58,114 nucleotides of DNA from Deltaproteobacteria bacterium (GTDB lineage: Bacteria > Myxococcota > Myxococcia > Myxococcales > SZAS-1): the NCBI GenBank assembly GCA_018266075.1, contig JAFEBB010000049.1, positions 1 to 58,114 on the forward strand, given 5' to 3'. The translations under genes were made by a program, and so were the position numbers. Positions within the stretch are counted from its first letter, which is position 1. Each line of letters opens with the position of its first letter. Of the stretch, positions 45,387 through 56,853 are shown in pieces. The notes below the pieces were generated by a model. The model made no database searches. It saw nothing but the letters and a program-made list of their open reading frames with translations, and was not told the DNA's origin.

Positions 45387-46460
45387 GTGTACGCGCTCGT
45401 CCGCCCGCTCCTCTTCCTGCTCGACGCCGAGGCCGCGCACCGCCTGGTCGTGGGCGCGATGTCGCTCTGCGCGCGCGTGCCGTTCCTGCGCGCGCTGCTG
45501 CACGGGCTCTACGCGCCGGATCCGGATCCGCGGCTTCAGGCGGACGTGTTCGGGCTGAAGTTCGAGTCGTGCGTGGGGCTCGCGGCCGGCCTCGACAAGG
45601 ACGGCGAAGCAGTGGCCGCCTGGGAAGCGCTCGGGTTCGGGTTCGTGGAAGTGGGCACGGTGACGCCGCGCGGGCAGCCGGGAAATCCGCAGCCGCGCCT
45701 GTTTCGACTGGTGCCCGATCGCGCGCTCGTGAACCGGATGGGCTTCAACAACCACGGCGCCGAGCACATGGCGGCCGCGCTGGCCGCGCCGCACGCGCGC
45801 GTGCTGGGCGTGAACCTGGGCAAGAACAAGGACACGCCGCTCGAGCAGGCGCCCGACGATTACCTGGCCGGCTTTCGCGGGCTCGTTGAGCGCGGCGACT
45901 ACTTCGTCATCAACGTGAGCTCGCCCAACACGCCGGGCCTGCGCACGCTGCAAGGCGCCGACGCGCTCGCGGGCATCGTGAAGCCGGTCATCTCCGCGCG
46001 CGACGCGATGGCCACGCGCAAGCCGGTGCTGGTGAAGCTCGCGCCGGATCTCGCGCTCGATGAGGCCGTGGAGCTCGCGCGCGCGTGCGAGGGCTGGGGC
46101 GTGGACGGGCTCGTGATCTCGAACACCACGCTTCGACGCGAAGGGCTGCGCTCGGATCCGAAGCTGGTAACCGAAGCGGGCGGGCTCTCGGGCGCGCCGG
46201 TGCGCGAGCTCTCGACGGCCATGATCCGCGCGGTGGCCGCGGCCACCAGGCTTCCCATCATCGGCGTGGGCGGCATCTTCAGCGGCGCGGACGCGTACGA
46301 GAAGATCCGCGCCGGCGCGTGCCTGGTGCAGCTCTACTCGGGCTTCGTGTACGGCGGGCCGGGAACGGTCGGACGCGTGGCGCGCGAGCTGTCGGCGCTG
46401 CTCGCGCGCGATGGGTTCGCGAACGTGCGCGACGCGGTGGGCGCCGATCTACGCCGCTGA
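45387..46460 (+). CDS. pyrD: Dihydroorotate dehydrogenase, class 2
   Basis: 357 residues. N-terminal membrane-association helices, [41 protein letters not shown], catalytic Ser in [13 protein letters not shown] and FMN site [16 protein letters not shown]. Oxidises dihydroorotate to orotate with quinone as acceptor (pyrimidine synthesis). Start is GTG 45387. Its last 12 bp overlap the convergent catalase-like gene. Confidence 0.95.
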   Translation: MYALVRPLLFLLDAEAAHRLVVGAMSLCARVPFLRALLHGLYAPDPDPRLQADVFGLKFESCVGLAAGLDKDGEAVAAWEALGFGFVEVGTVTPRGQPGNPQPRLFRLVPDRALVNRMGFNNHGAEHMAAALAAPHARVLGVNLGKNKDTPLEQAPDDYLAGFRGLVERGDYFVINVSSPNTPGLRTLQGADALAGIVKPVISARDAMATRKPVLVKLAPDLALDEAVELARACEGWGVDGLVISNTTLRREGLRSDPKLVTEAGGLSGAPVRELSTAMIRAVAAATRLPIIGVGGIFSGADAYEKIRAGACLVQLYSGFVYGGPGTVGRVARELSALLARDGFANVRDAVGADLRR

Positions 46461-47486
46461 CGACGAGCCCGTGGCGAACTTCTCCGTGCCGTCCGGCTCC
46501 TTCGCGGCGTCGCGACCGATGGTGCTCACCCGATAGGCCACGTTCCGCGCGCGCATCACCGCGCCGAGCGGCTTGTGCTCCACGCGCGCGTGCCAGGGAT
46601 CGAACGAGAGCGTCTCGATCCACGCGGCCAGCTCGCGCCCGCGCTCGGTCGATACGTCCTGCTTCGCGATCTCCAGCCTCCCCACGGTCACGTACGGCGA
46701 CACCTCTTCGATCCAGTTCACGCTCGGATCCTCGATGGGCGTGCGCGCCTCGTCGACGAAGAACTGCGCCTGGAGATCGAACGTCACCGGTCCCGAGCGC
46801 AGCCGATTGGCGAGCTCGTCGCCGAGCGAGTCGGGCGTCTTCTGCGTCGTCTCCGCCGCGGCGTGCGGCACCGCGCGCAGCCGCACCGCGTACTTGCCGA
46901 ACTGGATCGGCGCCTCGCTGTGGAAGCGCGTGGTCGCAACCGACGAGATCGGCGCGCCCAGGCCCGCGCTCATCGCCTTGCCGATGGTGATCAGGCGACC
47001 GAGCCCGAAGCGGAAGATGAACTTGAGAATCCCGAACGGCGGCGACGCGGCGCCAACCACCAGGTGCACGAACTCCTCGGGGTTCTTGAACGGAATGAAC
47101 TCGCTGCGGTTGAGGAGGAAGTCCTGCGTCTTTGCGTCCTCCATGCCCGGAATGACCTTCTTGCCGGACACGCCCACGACCTTGATGGCCATGGCGCGCA
47201 CGTCCGGCTTCTTGTCGGACTGCGGCACCGGCGAGCCGTTCGAGAAGCGCACGTAGGCTTTGTAGGTGCTCGGCTCGGTGAAGAGCCCCGAACGCGCGTG
47301 CTCGGGAAGATCGGGCAGCACCGTGAACGTGCCCTCGACGCCCGCCGTGGCCTTCGCGTGCAGCGTGCGCGTCTTGTCGCCCTTGGCCGCGCGCAGGTGC
47401 AGCTGGCGGAGCTGCTCGGCGAGCACCTCGAACCGCTCGTTCTCGCCGGCCGGGATCTGCTCTTTCCATTCGGTCGATGGATTCAT
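46449..47486 (-). CDS. Catalase-like haem protein
   Basis: 345 residues, the short catalase-related family. The distal His segment is RTLHAKATAGVEGTFTV, followed by YKAYVRFSNGSPVPQ and DVRAMAIKVVG as in catalase cores, and the haem-side C-terminal RNVAYRVSTIGRD. It lacks the usual secretion signal and the tetramer arms of full catalases. Activity may be peroxidase or catalase; not certain. The start may be ATG 47486 or GTG 47495. Confidence 0.8.
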   Translation of the reverse strand: MNPSTEWKEQIPAGENERFEVLAEQLRQLHLRAAKGDKTRTLHAKATAGVEGTFTVLPDLPEHARSGLFTEPSTYKAYVRFSNGSPVPQSDKKPDVRAMAIKVVGVSGKKVIPGMEDAKTQDFLLNRSEFIPFKNPEEFVHLVVGAASPPFGILKFIFRFGLGRLITIGKAMSAGLGAPISSVATTRFHSEAPIQFGKYAVRLRAVPHAAAETTQKTPDSLGDELANRLRSGPVTFDLQAQFFVDEARTPIEDPSVNWIEEVSPYVTVGRLEIAKQDVSTERGRELAAWIETLSFDPWHARVEHKPLGAVMRARNVAYRVSTIGRDAAKEPDGTEKFATGSSSAA

Positions 47487-47532
47487 GCGCGACACGCTAC
47501 CTCACCCCCGGGGCCGCTGGCAGGATGCACCC

Positions 47533-47991
47533 ATGCGAATGCGCCACCTCTGCTTCGTCGCGCTGACGCTGATGGGCTGCTCGGGTTCGTCGAGCAGCAG
47601 CGCCAGCTCCAGCACCTCCGGCAGTGGCGCCACCACGGCCACGGGCTCCAGCACCGGCGCGTCGACCGCCACCGGCAGCACCTCCGGCGGCAGCACCAAC
47701 GTGGCCTCGAGCAGCTCCAGCACGGGCTCGAGCAGCAGCTCCGCAGCCTCCACGGGATCGAGCGGATCCACGGGCACCAGCGGCTCGAGCGGATCCACCG
47801 GCGGCCTGTCGGACCTGTGTACGCAGACGGGCGGCACGGTCACGACCGACCTGTGCTGCGGCAGCGTGTCCGACTTCCCGAACATGTGCCTGGTGGGCGC
47901 GTGCAGCTGCGCGCCCTCGAGCAGCCACGACGTGCAGGTCTGCAGCTGTCCGGGCAACACCTGCTTCGATCCCACGAACGGCTGCCAGTAG
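47533..47991 (+). CDS. Small lipoprotein with Ser/Thr/Gly linker and Cys-rich end
   Basis: 152 residues. Lipobox LMGC at about 13-16, a Ser/Thr/Gly/Ala linker of about 75 residues, then a C-terminal Cys-rich module of about 58 residues (LCTQTGGTVTTDLCCG, SCAPSSSH, CSCPGNTCFDPTNGC) with eight or more Cys, likely disulphide-bonded. Shares its design with the other linker lipoproteins. Function unknown. Confidence 0.72.
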   Translation: MRMRHLCFVALTLMGCSGSSSSSASSSTSGSGATTATGSSTGASTATGSTSGGSTNVASSSSSTGSSSSSAASTGSSGSTGTSGSSGSTGGLSDLCTQTGGTVTTDLCCGSVSDFPNMCLVGACSCAPSSSHDVQVCSCPGNTCFDPTNGCQ

Positions 47992-48039
47992 CCGCCGGTC
48001 GGCCTTGGGCTCCGGGGCACTCAAGCGGATAATGCCGGG

Positions 48040-50955
<2,916 letters not shown>

Positions 50956-50958
50956 GGC

Positions 50959-51414
50959 TCAGAGCTTCTTGAAGTACACCAGCTCCGCCACACCGGAGAG
51001 CACGTAGTCCGGGAGCGCGCCGACGCGCGCGTAGCCCTCGCGCTCGTAGAAGCGCTGGCCGTCGTGGTTGAAGTCGCTGCACAAGAGAATCAGCTCCGAC
51101 CGCGTGGAACGCGCGGCATCCTCCGCGCCGCGCAAGAGCTCGCGACCCACCCCGCGCCGATTGCCACCGGGCGCGACGCCGAGCCACTTGAGGTACGGCG
51201 AGCGTCCGAAGCCCGCCTGCGCCTGCACCCACGCGAGCCCGCCCAGCCCGCCATCGACATCGATGGTGAGCACGGCCTCGCCGCGCGAGAGCCCGCCCGA
51301 GAGCGCTGCGCGCGCGGAGTCCGGCGTGACGCCGTAGCGCTGCCAGAGCGGCGTCTCGGCCACGATCCGCGCGAGCGCCTCGAGATCCGCTTCGCGCGCG
51401 GCACGGACCTTCAC
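50959..51414 (-). CDS. GNAT-family acetyltransferase
   Basis: 151 residues: VRAAREADLEALARIV, motif A region SPYLKWLGVAPGGNRRGVGRELL, FYEREGYARVG. Transfers an acetyl group from acetyl-CoA to an amine; substrate unknown. Start GTG 51414 overlaps the preceding gene stop (GTGA). Third gene of a coupled minus-strand trio. Confidence 0.85.
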   Translation of the reverse strand: MKVRAAREADLEALARIVAETPLWQRYGVTPDSARAALSGGLSRGEAVLTIDVDGGLGGLAWVQAQAGFGRSPYLKWLGVAPGGNRRGVGRELLRGAEDAARSTRSELILLCSDFNHDGQRFYEREGYARVGALPDYVLSGVAELVYFKKL

Positions 51415-52004
51415 GCCGCGAGCTCCGGCTTGGCGGGCGCCTTCTGCGACTCACGCGCCGCCTTGCGCTGCTTGCGCGTGGTGAACTGCTGCCGCCGGCG
51501 AATCAGGTAGGCCACGATCGCCAGGTTCAAGATCAGCGCGCCCACCTTCTTGAAGCTCGGCTCGTGGATGAGCTCGTAGAGCTCGAACGGCACCGGAATC
51601 AGCGTGGCGATGACCACCAGCAGCTCTGCCCACTTCCGCCGACGCAAGAGGCCGTAGCCCTCGGTGCAGAGCAGGCAGCCGTACACCACGCCCACGCTGG
51701 CGATGGCCTTGAGCTTGCCCGAGGTGATGGTGTCCGCCTGGTCGTAGAGGAACGTCACCAGCCGCGAATCCGGCGCGAGGTGCGCGAACGCCACCAGGTG
51801 ATCGACCAGGTCGTCGAGGTCCTTGCCCAGGAGCTCAAAGACACCCGCGGCCGTGGCCAGCAGGATCACGCCCTTGAACGCCTTGAAGATGCCGATGGCG
51901 GTGATGAGCCGCCCTTCCGCGTGGCTCTGCACGTGCTCCGCGCCCTCGCCCGGCTCGGCCTGCGTCGCGGGGGCGGCAACAGGCGGCAGGGCGGGCTCGG
52001 TCAT
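51411..52004 (-). CDS. DUF2127-type membrane protein
   Basis: 197 residues with about four membrane spans: LITAIGIFKAFKGVILLATA, the Gly-rich GVVYGCLLCTEGYGLLRRRKW, then LLVVIATLIPVPFELYELIHE, and a final span before a basic tail (RRRQQFTTRKQRKAARESQK). This matches the DUF2127 pattern. ATG 52004 overlaps the stop of the upstream phosphoesterase gene (ATGA). Function unknown. Confidence 0.8.
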   Translation of the reverse strand: MTEPALPPVAAPATQAEPGEGAEHVQSHAEGRLITAIGIFKAFKGVILLATAAGVFELLGKDLDDLVDHLVAFAHLAPDSRLVTFLYDQADTITSGKLKAIASVGVVYGCLLCTEGYGLLRRRKWAELLVVIATLIPVPFELYELIHEPSFKKVGALILNLAIVAYLIRRRQQFTTRKQRKAARESQKAPAKPELAA

Positions 52005-53110
52005 GGGGTGGTCCACTGGTCGGTGAGGGTGTTGGTTCCCTCATCGTATACGCTGACCTGAAGCCTACCGCTCGAGAGCTGGTCGATCATCGCGTAGCCG
52101 TAGCCCGGCGCGCTGTTCGCCAGGGGAGCGCCCGCGGTGCCGAGCACCAGCTCGTTCGGGTGCGGGCGATCGTAGGTGTGCGAGTGCCCCGTGAGGATGA
52201 GCGTGGGCGGGTACTGCGCGATGAGCTGCTGGAAGGTGCTCTCGTCGTTCTCGGTCGAGTCCGAGGGGTAGTGCTTGAGCACCACGTGGTACGGCGCGCT
52301 CGACGAGAGCTCGCTCGTGAGCCACGTCATCTGCCGGCTGTCCCAGTAGGTGTCGTCGGCGACGGTGAAGCGCACGTCGCCCTTCTGGGTGTGGATGGTG
52401 AAGCCAAAGTACGAGAGCGGCTGGTTGAGCTTCTGGTGGAAGACCGTCACGTCCACGCTGTCGGTGTCCTCGTGGTTGCCCAGCGCGGCCGCGAACGGCC
52501 GGTCGAGCTGGTTGCGGGCGCCGAGGAAGAGGTCGATCTGCGCGCCCGCCGCCGAGCCGTCGGGCGGGTTGAGCGTGTAGACCATGTCGCCCGAGAAGAG
52601 CGCGAAGTCCGGTCCGCGACCGGCGATCTGGCTGAAGATGCGGGTGATGATCGTCGTGGGATAGGCGCCGGCCGCTCCAGCTGCCGTGTTCACGTAGTTC
52701 GACGGCCGGCAGTCGCCCATCACCGCGAAGTGCATCAACCCCAGCGTGAGGCCGTCGAGCGGCGTGTTCGCGTGCAGGCCGGTGGTGCCCGTGGTGCTGG
52801 TGCTCGTCGACGTGCTCGTGCTGGTGGAGCTGGTGCCCGTGCTGCCCGTGGTGCCGGTGGTGTTGCTCGCGGCGCTCGTCGTGCCGGCGGTGCTCGACGT
52901 GCCGGTGGTGCTCGACGGGCCGGTGGTGTTGCTCTGGCCGGTGGTGTTCGTCTGGCCGGTCGTGCCGCTGTCGGTGCCGCTGCCGGACGAATCGGTGGTG
53001 GAGCCGTCGGTGGTCGCGGTGGTGGTGGCGGTGGTCTGCACGGTGGCGCCGCCCAGACACCCGGCCAACAGCACGGCGAGCGCGCCCACGAGCCTCGTAC
53101 GGATTTGCAT
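52001..53110 (-). CDS. Lipoprotein metallophosphoesterase
   Basis: 369 residues. Lipobox LAGC near residue 18, a Thr/Ser/Gly linker of about 95 residues (TTGTTG, STSTST units), then a calcineurin-type phosphoesterase: MGDCRPSN, FSGDMVY, LGNHEDTD and TGHSHTYDR supply the metal ligands. It probably hydrolyses phosphate esters at the cell surface. First gene of a three-gene overlapping set with DUF2127 and GNAT genes. Confidence 0.88.
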   Translation of the reverse strand: MQIRTRLVGALAVLLAGCLGGATVQTTATTTATTDGSTTDSSGSGTDSGTTGQTNTTGQSNTTGPSSTTGTSSTAGTTSAASNTTGTTGSTGTSSTSTSTSTSTSTTGTTGLHANTPLDGLTLGLMHFAVMGDCRPSNYVNTAAGAAGAYPTTIITRIFSQIAGRGPDFALFSGDMVYTLNPPDGSAAGAQIDLFLGARNQLDRPFAAALGNHEDTDSVDVTVFHQKLNQPLSYFGFTIHTQKGDVRFTVADDTYWDSRQMTWLTSELSSSAPYHVVLKHYPSDSTENDESTFQQLIAQYPPTLILTGHSHTYDRPHPNELVLGTAGAPLANSAPGYGYAMIDQLSSGRLQVSVYDEGTNTLTDQWTTP

Positions 53111-53224
53111 GAAAACGCCTCGACGCCCCGGCCTGGACCGCGCACCATACCTTTTCAGCGAGCCGGTTTTCCACGCCGCCCGCGGCGATGCATTTGGCGA
53201 CGTTGATTTACAAGGATCTTGGCC

Positions 53225-54073
53225 ATGCCCGAGCTGCCGGATCTCGAGTACGTGGTGGGCGAGCTCAACGCGCACGCGGTGGGGCAGACGATCACCGCAG
53301 CGCGCGTGAAGGAGCCCGTGGTGCTGCGCCTGGCGCTCGAGGGCGATCTCGGCTCGCTCACGATCGGCAAGACGCTCGAGAAGGCCGAGCGGCGCGGACA
53401 GTTCGTGCTCTTCGACCTGGGCGAGGTCGATGTCGTCGTGAATCCCATGCTCGCGGGGCGGTTCTCGCTGGCCGCGCCGGACGACAAGGGCTCGCGCTCG
53501 CTCTGCTTCTCCTTGTCGCTCTCGGGCGGGCAGGAGCTGCGCTACCTCGACGACAAGAAGATGGGGAAGGTCTACGTCGTCCCGCACGGCGATACCTCGC
53601 AGGTGCCGCTCCTTGGCGAGCTCGGCCTGGACGTGATGTCCAAGCAGTTCACCCGCGAGGCGCTGGGCAAGCTCGTGGACAAGCGCCGCCAACAAGTCCG
53701 CCCGTTCTTGATGGACAAGCGCGCGCTCTCCGCCATCGGCAACGCCTACGCCGACGAGATCCTCTGGGCCGCGCGCATCCACCCCAAGGCCTGGTGCAAC
53801 AAGCTCACCGCTGAAGAGCTCGACGCGCTCTACGCATCGATTGGCAGCGTCCTGCGCGCAGCCATCAAGGAGGTCGCCAAGCGCGGCGCCCCCATCGACG
53901 AGAAGGTGCGCGACTTCCTGCAGGTGCGCGGGCGCGCGGGCGAGCCGTGTCCGCGCTGTGGAACGAAGATCCGCACCGCGCGCGTGGTCGACGCCGACGC
54001 CTGCTTCTGTCCGAACTGCCAGCCCGCCACGCGCAAGCTCTTCATCGACTGGACGAAGGCCGGAAAGAGCTAA
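53225..54073 (+). CDS. Fpg/Nei-family DNA glycosylase-like protein
   Basis: 282 residues. N-terminal MPELPDLEYVV keeps the catalytic Pro2/Glu3; the H2TH region has MDKRALSAIGNAYADEILWAARIHP; the zinc finger has CPRCGTKI and CFCPNCQ. The Lys usually found in RRGKYLL is Gln59 here, and the zinc-finger Arg before the second Cys pair is absent. It should bind and cut DNA at oxidised bases or abasic sites, possibly with altered lesion preference. ATG 53225 is required because Pro2 must be N-terminal. Confidence 0.88.
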   Translation: MPELPDLEYVVGELNAHAVGQTITAARVKEPVVLRLALEGDLGSLTIGKTLEKAERRGQFVLFDLGEVDVVVNPMLAGRFSLAAPDDKGSRSLCFSLSLSGGQELRYLDDKKMGKVYVVPHGDTSQVPLLGELGLDVMSKQFTREALGKLVDKRRQQVRPFLMDKRALSAIGNAYADEILWAARIHPKAWCNKLTAEELDALYASIGSVLRAAIKEVAKRGAPIDEKVRDFLQVRGRAGEPCPRCGTKIRTARVVDADACFCPNCQPATRKLFIDWTKAGKS

Positions 54074-54074
54074 C

Positions 54075-54821
54075 TTAGCGGCGCACCACGTTCGCGCGCT
54101 GGTACCAGAGCGCAAGCTCGGTGCGCCCGGTGAGGTCGAGCTTGTCGAAGAGCCGGTGGAGCTGGTTGCGAACGGTATTGGGCGAGGTCCCCAGGAGCGC
54201 GCCGATCTCCCGGTTGCGCAGCCCCCGAGCCACCAGCTCCGCCACCTGCCGCTCCCGCGGCCCCAGCGCCTCCATCGACGGCGACGCGCCCCGCGACGGC
54301 CCCGCGAACGCCACGTGCGCGATGCCCAGAAGCGGCATCACCTGCTGCACCACCTCCAGCTCGCCGGCGCCGAAGCCCTTGCCGCGCCCGTGCCGGCAGA
54401 GGTGCAGCTTGGCCAATGGCTCGCCGCGCAGCTCGAGGATGCCGATGAGCTGGCTGGAGATCCCCTGGGGCCGGGTGATCTCCGCGAAGAACGGCAGCTC
54501 CCGGAGCTCGGCGCCCGAGTAGACCGAGCGGTCGATGAAGGCGCCCCGGCCCTCCTTGGCGGCCTGCTTGGTGCGGAGCAGATCGGCGTCGTAGCGGCTC
54601 GACTCGGCCTGGTAACGCTGCAGGTACGGGCGGTACGGCTCCTTGTTGAGCATCGCCAGCGGCCGCCGCGGCTTGCCCAGCCCCATCACCATCGCGGAGT
54701 CGAAGCCCAGCGCCGCTTGCAGCCGCTCCAGCGCGCGCTGCGGAAAGCGCAGCGGATCCGCCACCGCGTGCGCCTCCTCGACCAGCTCCGCCACCAGCTG
54801 GTGGCTGCCTGCGCGTGTCAC
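54075..54821 (-). CDS. LuxR-type transcriptional regulator
   Basis: 248 residues. An N-terminal sensor region (about 1-175) of GAF/PAS-like composition with no signature I can name, and a C-terminal LuxR helix-turn-helix: LGPRERQVAELVARGLRNRE then IGALLGTSPNTVRNQLHRLF. No receiver Asp is visible, so it is not a classical response regulator. Start GTG 54821. It may sense a small molecule; ligand unknown. Confidence 0.85.
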   Translation of the reverse strand: MTRAGSHQLVAELVEEAHAVADPLRFPQRALERLQAALGFDSAMVMGLGKPRRPLAMLNKEPYRPYLQRYQAESSRYDADLLRTKQAAKEGRGAFIDRSVYSGAELRELPFFAEITRPQGISSQLIGILELRGEPLAKLHLCRHGRGKGFGAGELEVVQQVMPLLGIAHVAFAGPSRGASPSMEALGPRERQVAELVARGLRNREIGALLGTSPNTVRNQLHRLFDKLDLTGRTELALWYQRANVVRR

Positions 54822-55111
54822 GGGGCCCCCGGTGCCGGGTACATCCGTACCATTGCGGACGCACCTGGCCTGGCGTCCATGATGCCCCTGTTCCCGGAGC
54901 CGCCGAAGCCCGGGGCCCCGCTCCTCCGGACCTCCCGGAGACTCGGGGAGCTCCCGGAACCCGCGTCATTGTCGTGGGTTGCACGTCTGGCGAAGGCCTG
55001 TTTCCGGAATGGAAAGTCCCGCGGCGCTCGGTTTTTGGGCCGGAGCCGAGCGCCGCGGGCTGCACGTTTTGGCCAGACCGGCACCGCCAGAACGAGCGTT
55101 CGTTCGGTTTC
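54822..55111. other. 290-bp gap upstream of the LuxR gene, after ppx
   Basis: No gene. It holds the LuxR promoter (minus strand) and, on the ppx side, several hairpins: the 14-bp inverted repeat at 55018-55059, a GAACGA/TCGTTC pair near 55091-55106, and a GGTTT-CTC-AAACC hairpin overlapping the ppx stop. Confidence 0.5.
55018..55059 (-). terminator. Perfect 14-bp inverted repeat downstream of ppx
   Basis: CCCGCGGCGCTCGG (55018-55031) and its exact complement (55046-55059), with a 14-nt loop that includes TTTTT. About 50 bp past the ppx stop on its strand. A terminator is likeliest, though the T-run is in the loop, not after the stem. Confidence 0.5.
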
Positions 55112-56707
55112 TCAAACCAATCGCAGGCCGCGCGCGGCCGGCTTGGCGGCAACCACGTCCACGGGCTTGCCCAGCGCGGAGCGCAGCAGGGCCAGCTCCT
55201 GGCGCGCGTCCCAGACCTCGAGGTCCAGCGGCTGCCGCGACAAGAGCTCGATCACCACCCGCCCGTTGCTGCGGATGCGGAGGTTGAGCACCGGCTGGTG
55301 GTGCGAGCGATCGAAGGCGTCGGCGAGGCGCAGGATGGCGGCGAGCTTCACCACCATGCGCACCTCGCTGCCCGAGAGCCCGGCGAGGTCCTGGTGGCCG
55401 GGCGCCGGCGGCGTGCGGCGGTGGAAGCGCGCCAGCCGCGCGACGATCTCCCGGTCGCGGCTGGTGAGCCCCGGCAGCTCGGCGTTCTGGATGATGTAGT
55501 AGCTGTGCTTGTGGTGCCGGTGGTAGCTCACCGCCGAGCCCACGTCGTGCAGCAGCGCGGCGACCTCGAGCAGCGGGCGCGCCGCCGCGGGCAGCTTGTG
55601 GAGCGCGGCCAGGCCGTCGAAGAGCGTGAGCGCCAGCCGGGCCACCTGCCGCGCGTGCCGCTCGTCGGAGTCGAACCGGCGCAGGTACGCGAGGGCCGCG
55701 TCGGCGGGGAGGTGATCGCCCGCGTCATGGCCGCCGCGGAGCAGGTCGATGATGAGGCCGTCGCGCAGGCCGCGATCGACGGTGGTCACCTGCGACAACC
55801 GCAGCCGCTGCACGATGCCCTCGAGGATCACCGCGCCGGCGACCACGATGTCCGCGCGGTGTTGATCGAAGCGCTTGCGGCGGCGGTCGGGCGGCATGGA
55901 CGCGAGCTCGTCCACGGCACGCCCCAGCTGCCGCGCGCTGGCCTCCGGTCCGTCCGCGCCGTACATCACCACGCTGCGAATCGTGCCCGAGCTGCCGAAG
56001 ACGCGCGTGGTGCCCCGCGCCGAGTCGCGCGGGAGCCGCTCTTCCAACACCTGGCGCACGTAGGCGCGCATCAGCGAGAGCTTCTCGGAGTCCACCTTGC
56101 CCGAGGCGTCGAAGAGCTCGGTGAGCCGCACCGCGCCCAGCTCCAGCGAGAACAGCTCCGAGGGCTGGCTGCCCTGGGCGCGCGCGATCTCCGTGGAGCC
56201 GCCGCCGATGTCGATGACCAGCGAGCGCGCGTTGGCCGGGAGCTCGTCGAGCACGCCCAGGCAGATCAGGCGCGCCTCCTCCTGGCCGCTGATGACCTCC
56301 AATTCGACGCCGGCCTCGCGCCGCGCGCGCCGGACGATCTCCTCGCGGTTCTTGGCCTCGCGAACTGCACTCGTGGCCACGGCGCGCGTCACCGCGCCGA
56401 AGCGGTGGCAGAGCTGGCCGTAGCGCCGCAACGTGGCGATGACCCGATCCGCCACCTCGCGGCTGAGGGCGCCCTTCTTGAAGACGCCCTCGCCCGGCCG
56501 GACCGGGTCGCGCTCCTGATGCAGCACTTCAAAGCCGCCTGATCCGTCGCCGCGCGGCCGCGCCAGCTCCAGCCGCATGGCGTTGGTGCCCACGTCGATG
56601 GCGCCATAGACCAGCTCGCCGCGGCGGGGCGGGCTGAGCAGTCTTGGCCTGGACGGGGTGGAGGCGCGCACGTTTCTCATCCAACGATGGCACACCCGAT
56701 CCGCCAT
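55112..56707 (-). CDS. ppx: Exopolyphosphatase (Ppx/GppA)
   Basis: 531 residues. ASKHA fold with YGAIDVGTNAMRLEL, ISGQEEARLICLG, VIDIGGGSTEIA and FGSSGTIRSV; the C-terminal HD-type domain has LLHDVGSAVSYHRHHKHS. It cleaves phosphate from polyphosphate (or pppGpp). Start may be ATG 56707 or ATG 56680; no strong ribosome site is seen for either. Divergent from ppk. Confidence 0.92.
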   Translation of the reverse strand: MADRVCHRWMRNVRASTPSRPRLLSPPRRGELVYGAIDVGTNAMRLELARPRGDGSGGFEVLHQERDPVRPGEGVFKKGALSREVADRVIATLRRYGQLCHRFGAVTRAVATSAVREAKNREEIVRRARREAGVELEVISGQEEARLICLGVLDELPANARSLVIDIGGGSTEIARAQGSQPSELFSLELGAVRLTELFDASGKVDSEKLSLMRAYVRQVLEERLPRDSARGTTRVFGSSGTIRSVVMYGADGPEASARQLGRAVDELASMPPDRRRKRFDQHRADIVVAGAVILEGIVQRLRLSQVTTVDRGLRDGLIIDLLRGGHDAGDHLPADAALAYLRRFDSDERHARQVARLALTLFDGLAALHKLPAAARPLLEVAALLHDVGSAVSYHRHHKHSYYIIQNAELPGLTSRDREIVARLARFHRRTPPAPGHQDLAGLSGSEVRMVVKLAAILRLADAFDRSHHQPVLNLRIRSNGRVVIELLSRQPLDLEVWDARQELALLRSALGKPVDVVAAKPAARGLRLV

Positions 56708-56736
56708 GAAAAGCCCTGATCTTCAAGCCTTGCGGG

Positions 56737-56765
56737 ACCGTCGCGGCACCGTCACCGGGGCGTTA
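56737..56765. promoter_or_regulatory. Three 11-bp-spaced direct repeats between ppx and ppk
   Basis: ACCGTCG, ACCGTCA and GGCGTTA start 11 bp apart (56737, 56748, 56759). The 7+4 spacing is that of PhoB Pho boxes, but the sequence only partly matches CTGTCAT. Speculative. Confidence 0.3.
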
Positions 56766-56853
56766 CAACGAAGGGGCCCGGGCTGGGGTAGCCTGGGAGA
56801 CCTGCCGGGGGCAGGGCCGCCAATTCGACGGCCCGCCGGGCGCCGAGGCTGCC

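Noticed and set aside
46449-46460. 12-bp overlap of pyrD and the catalase-like gene
   Set aside because: Both proteins end normally for their families, so it is simple compaction of convergent genes, not a frameshift or fusion.
54815-56542. A 575-codon plus-strand frame opposite ppx
   Set aside because: It mirrors ppx codons and has no recognisable domain; ppx motifs are intact on the other strand.
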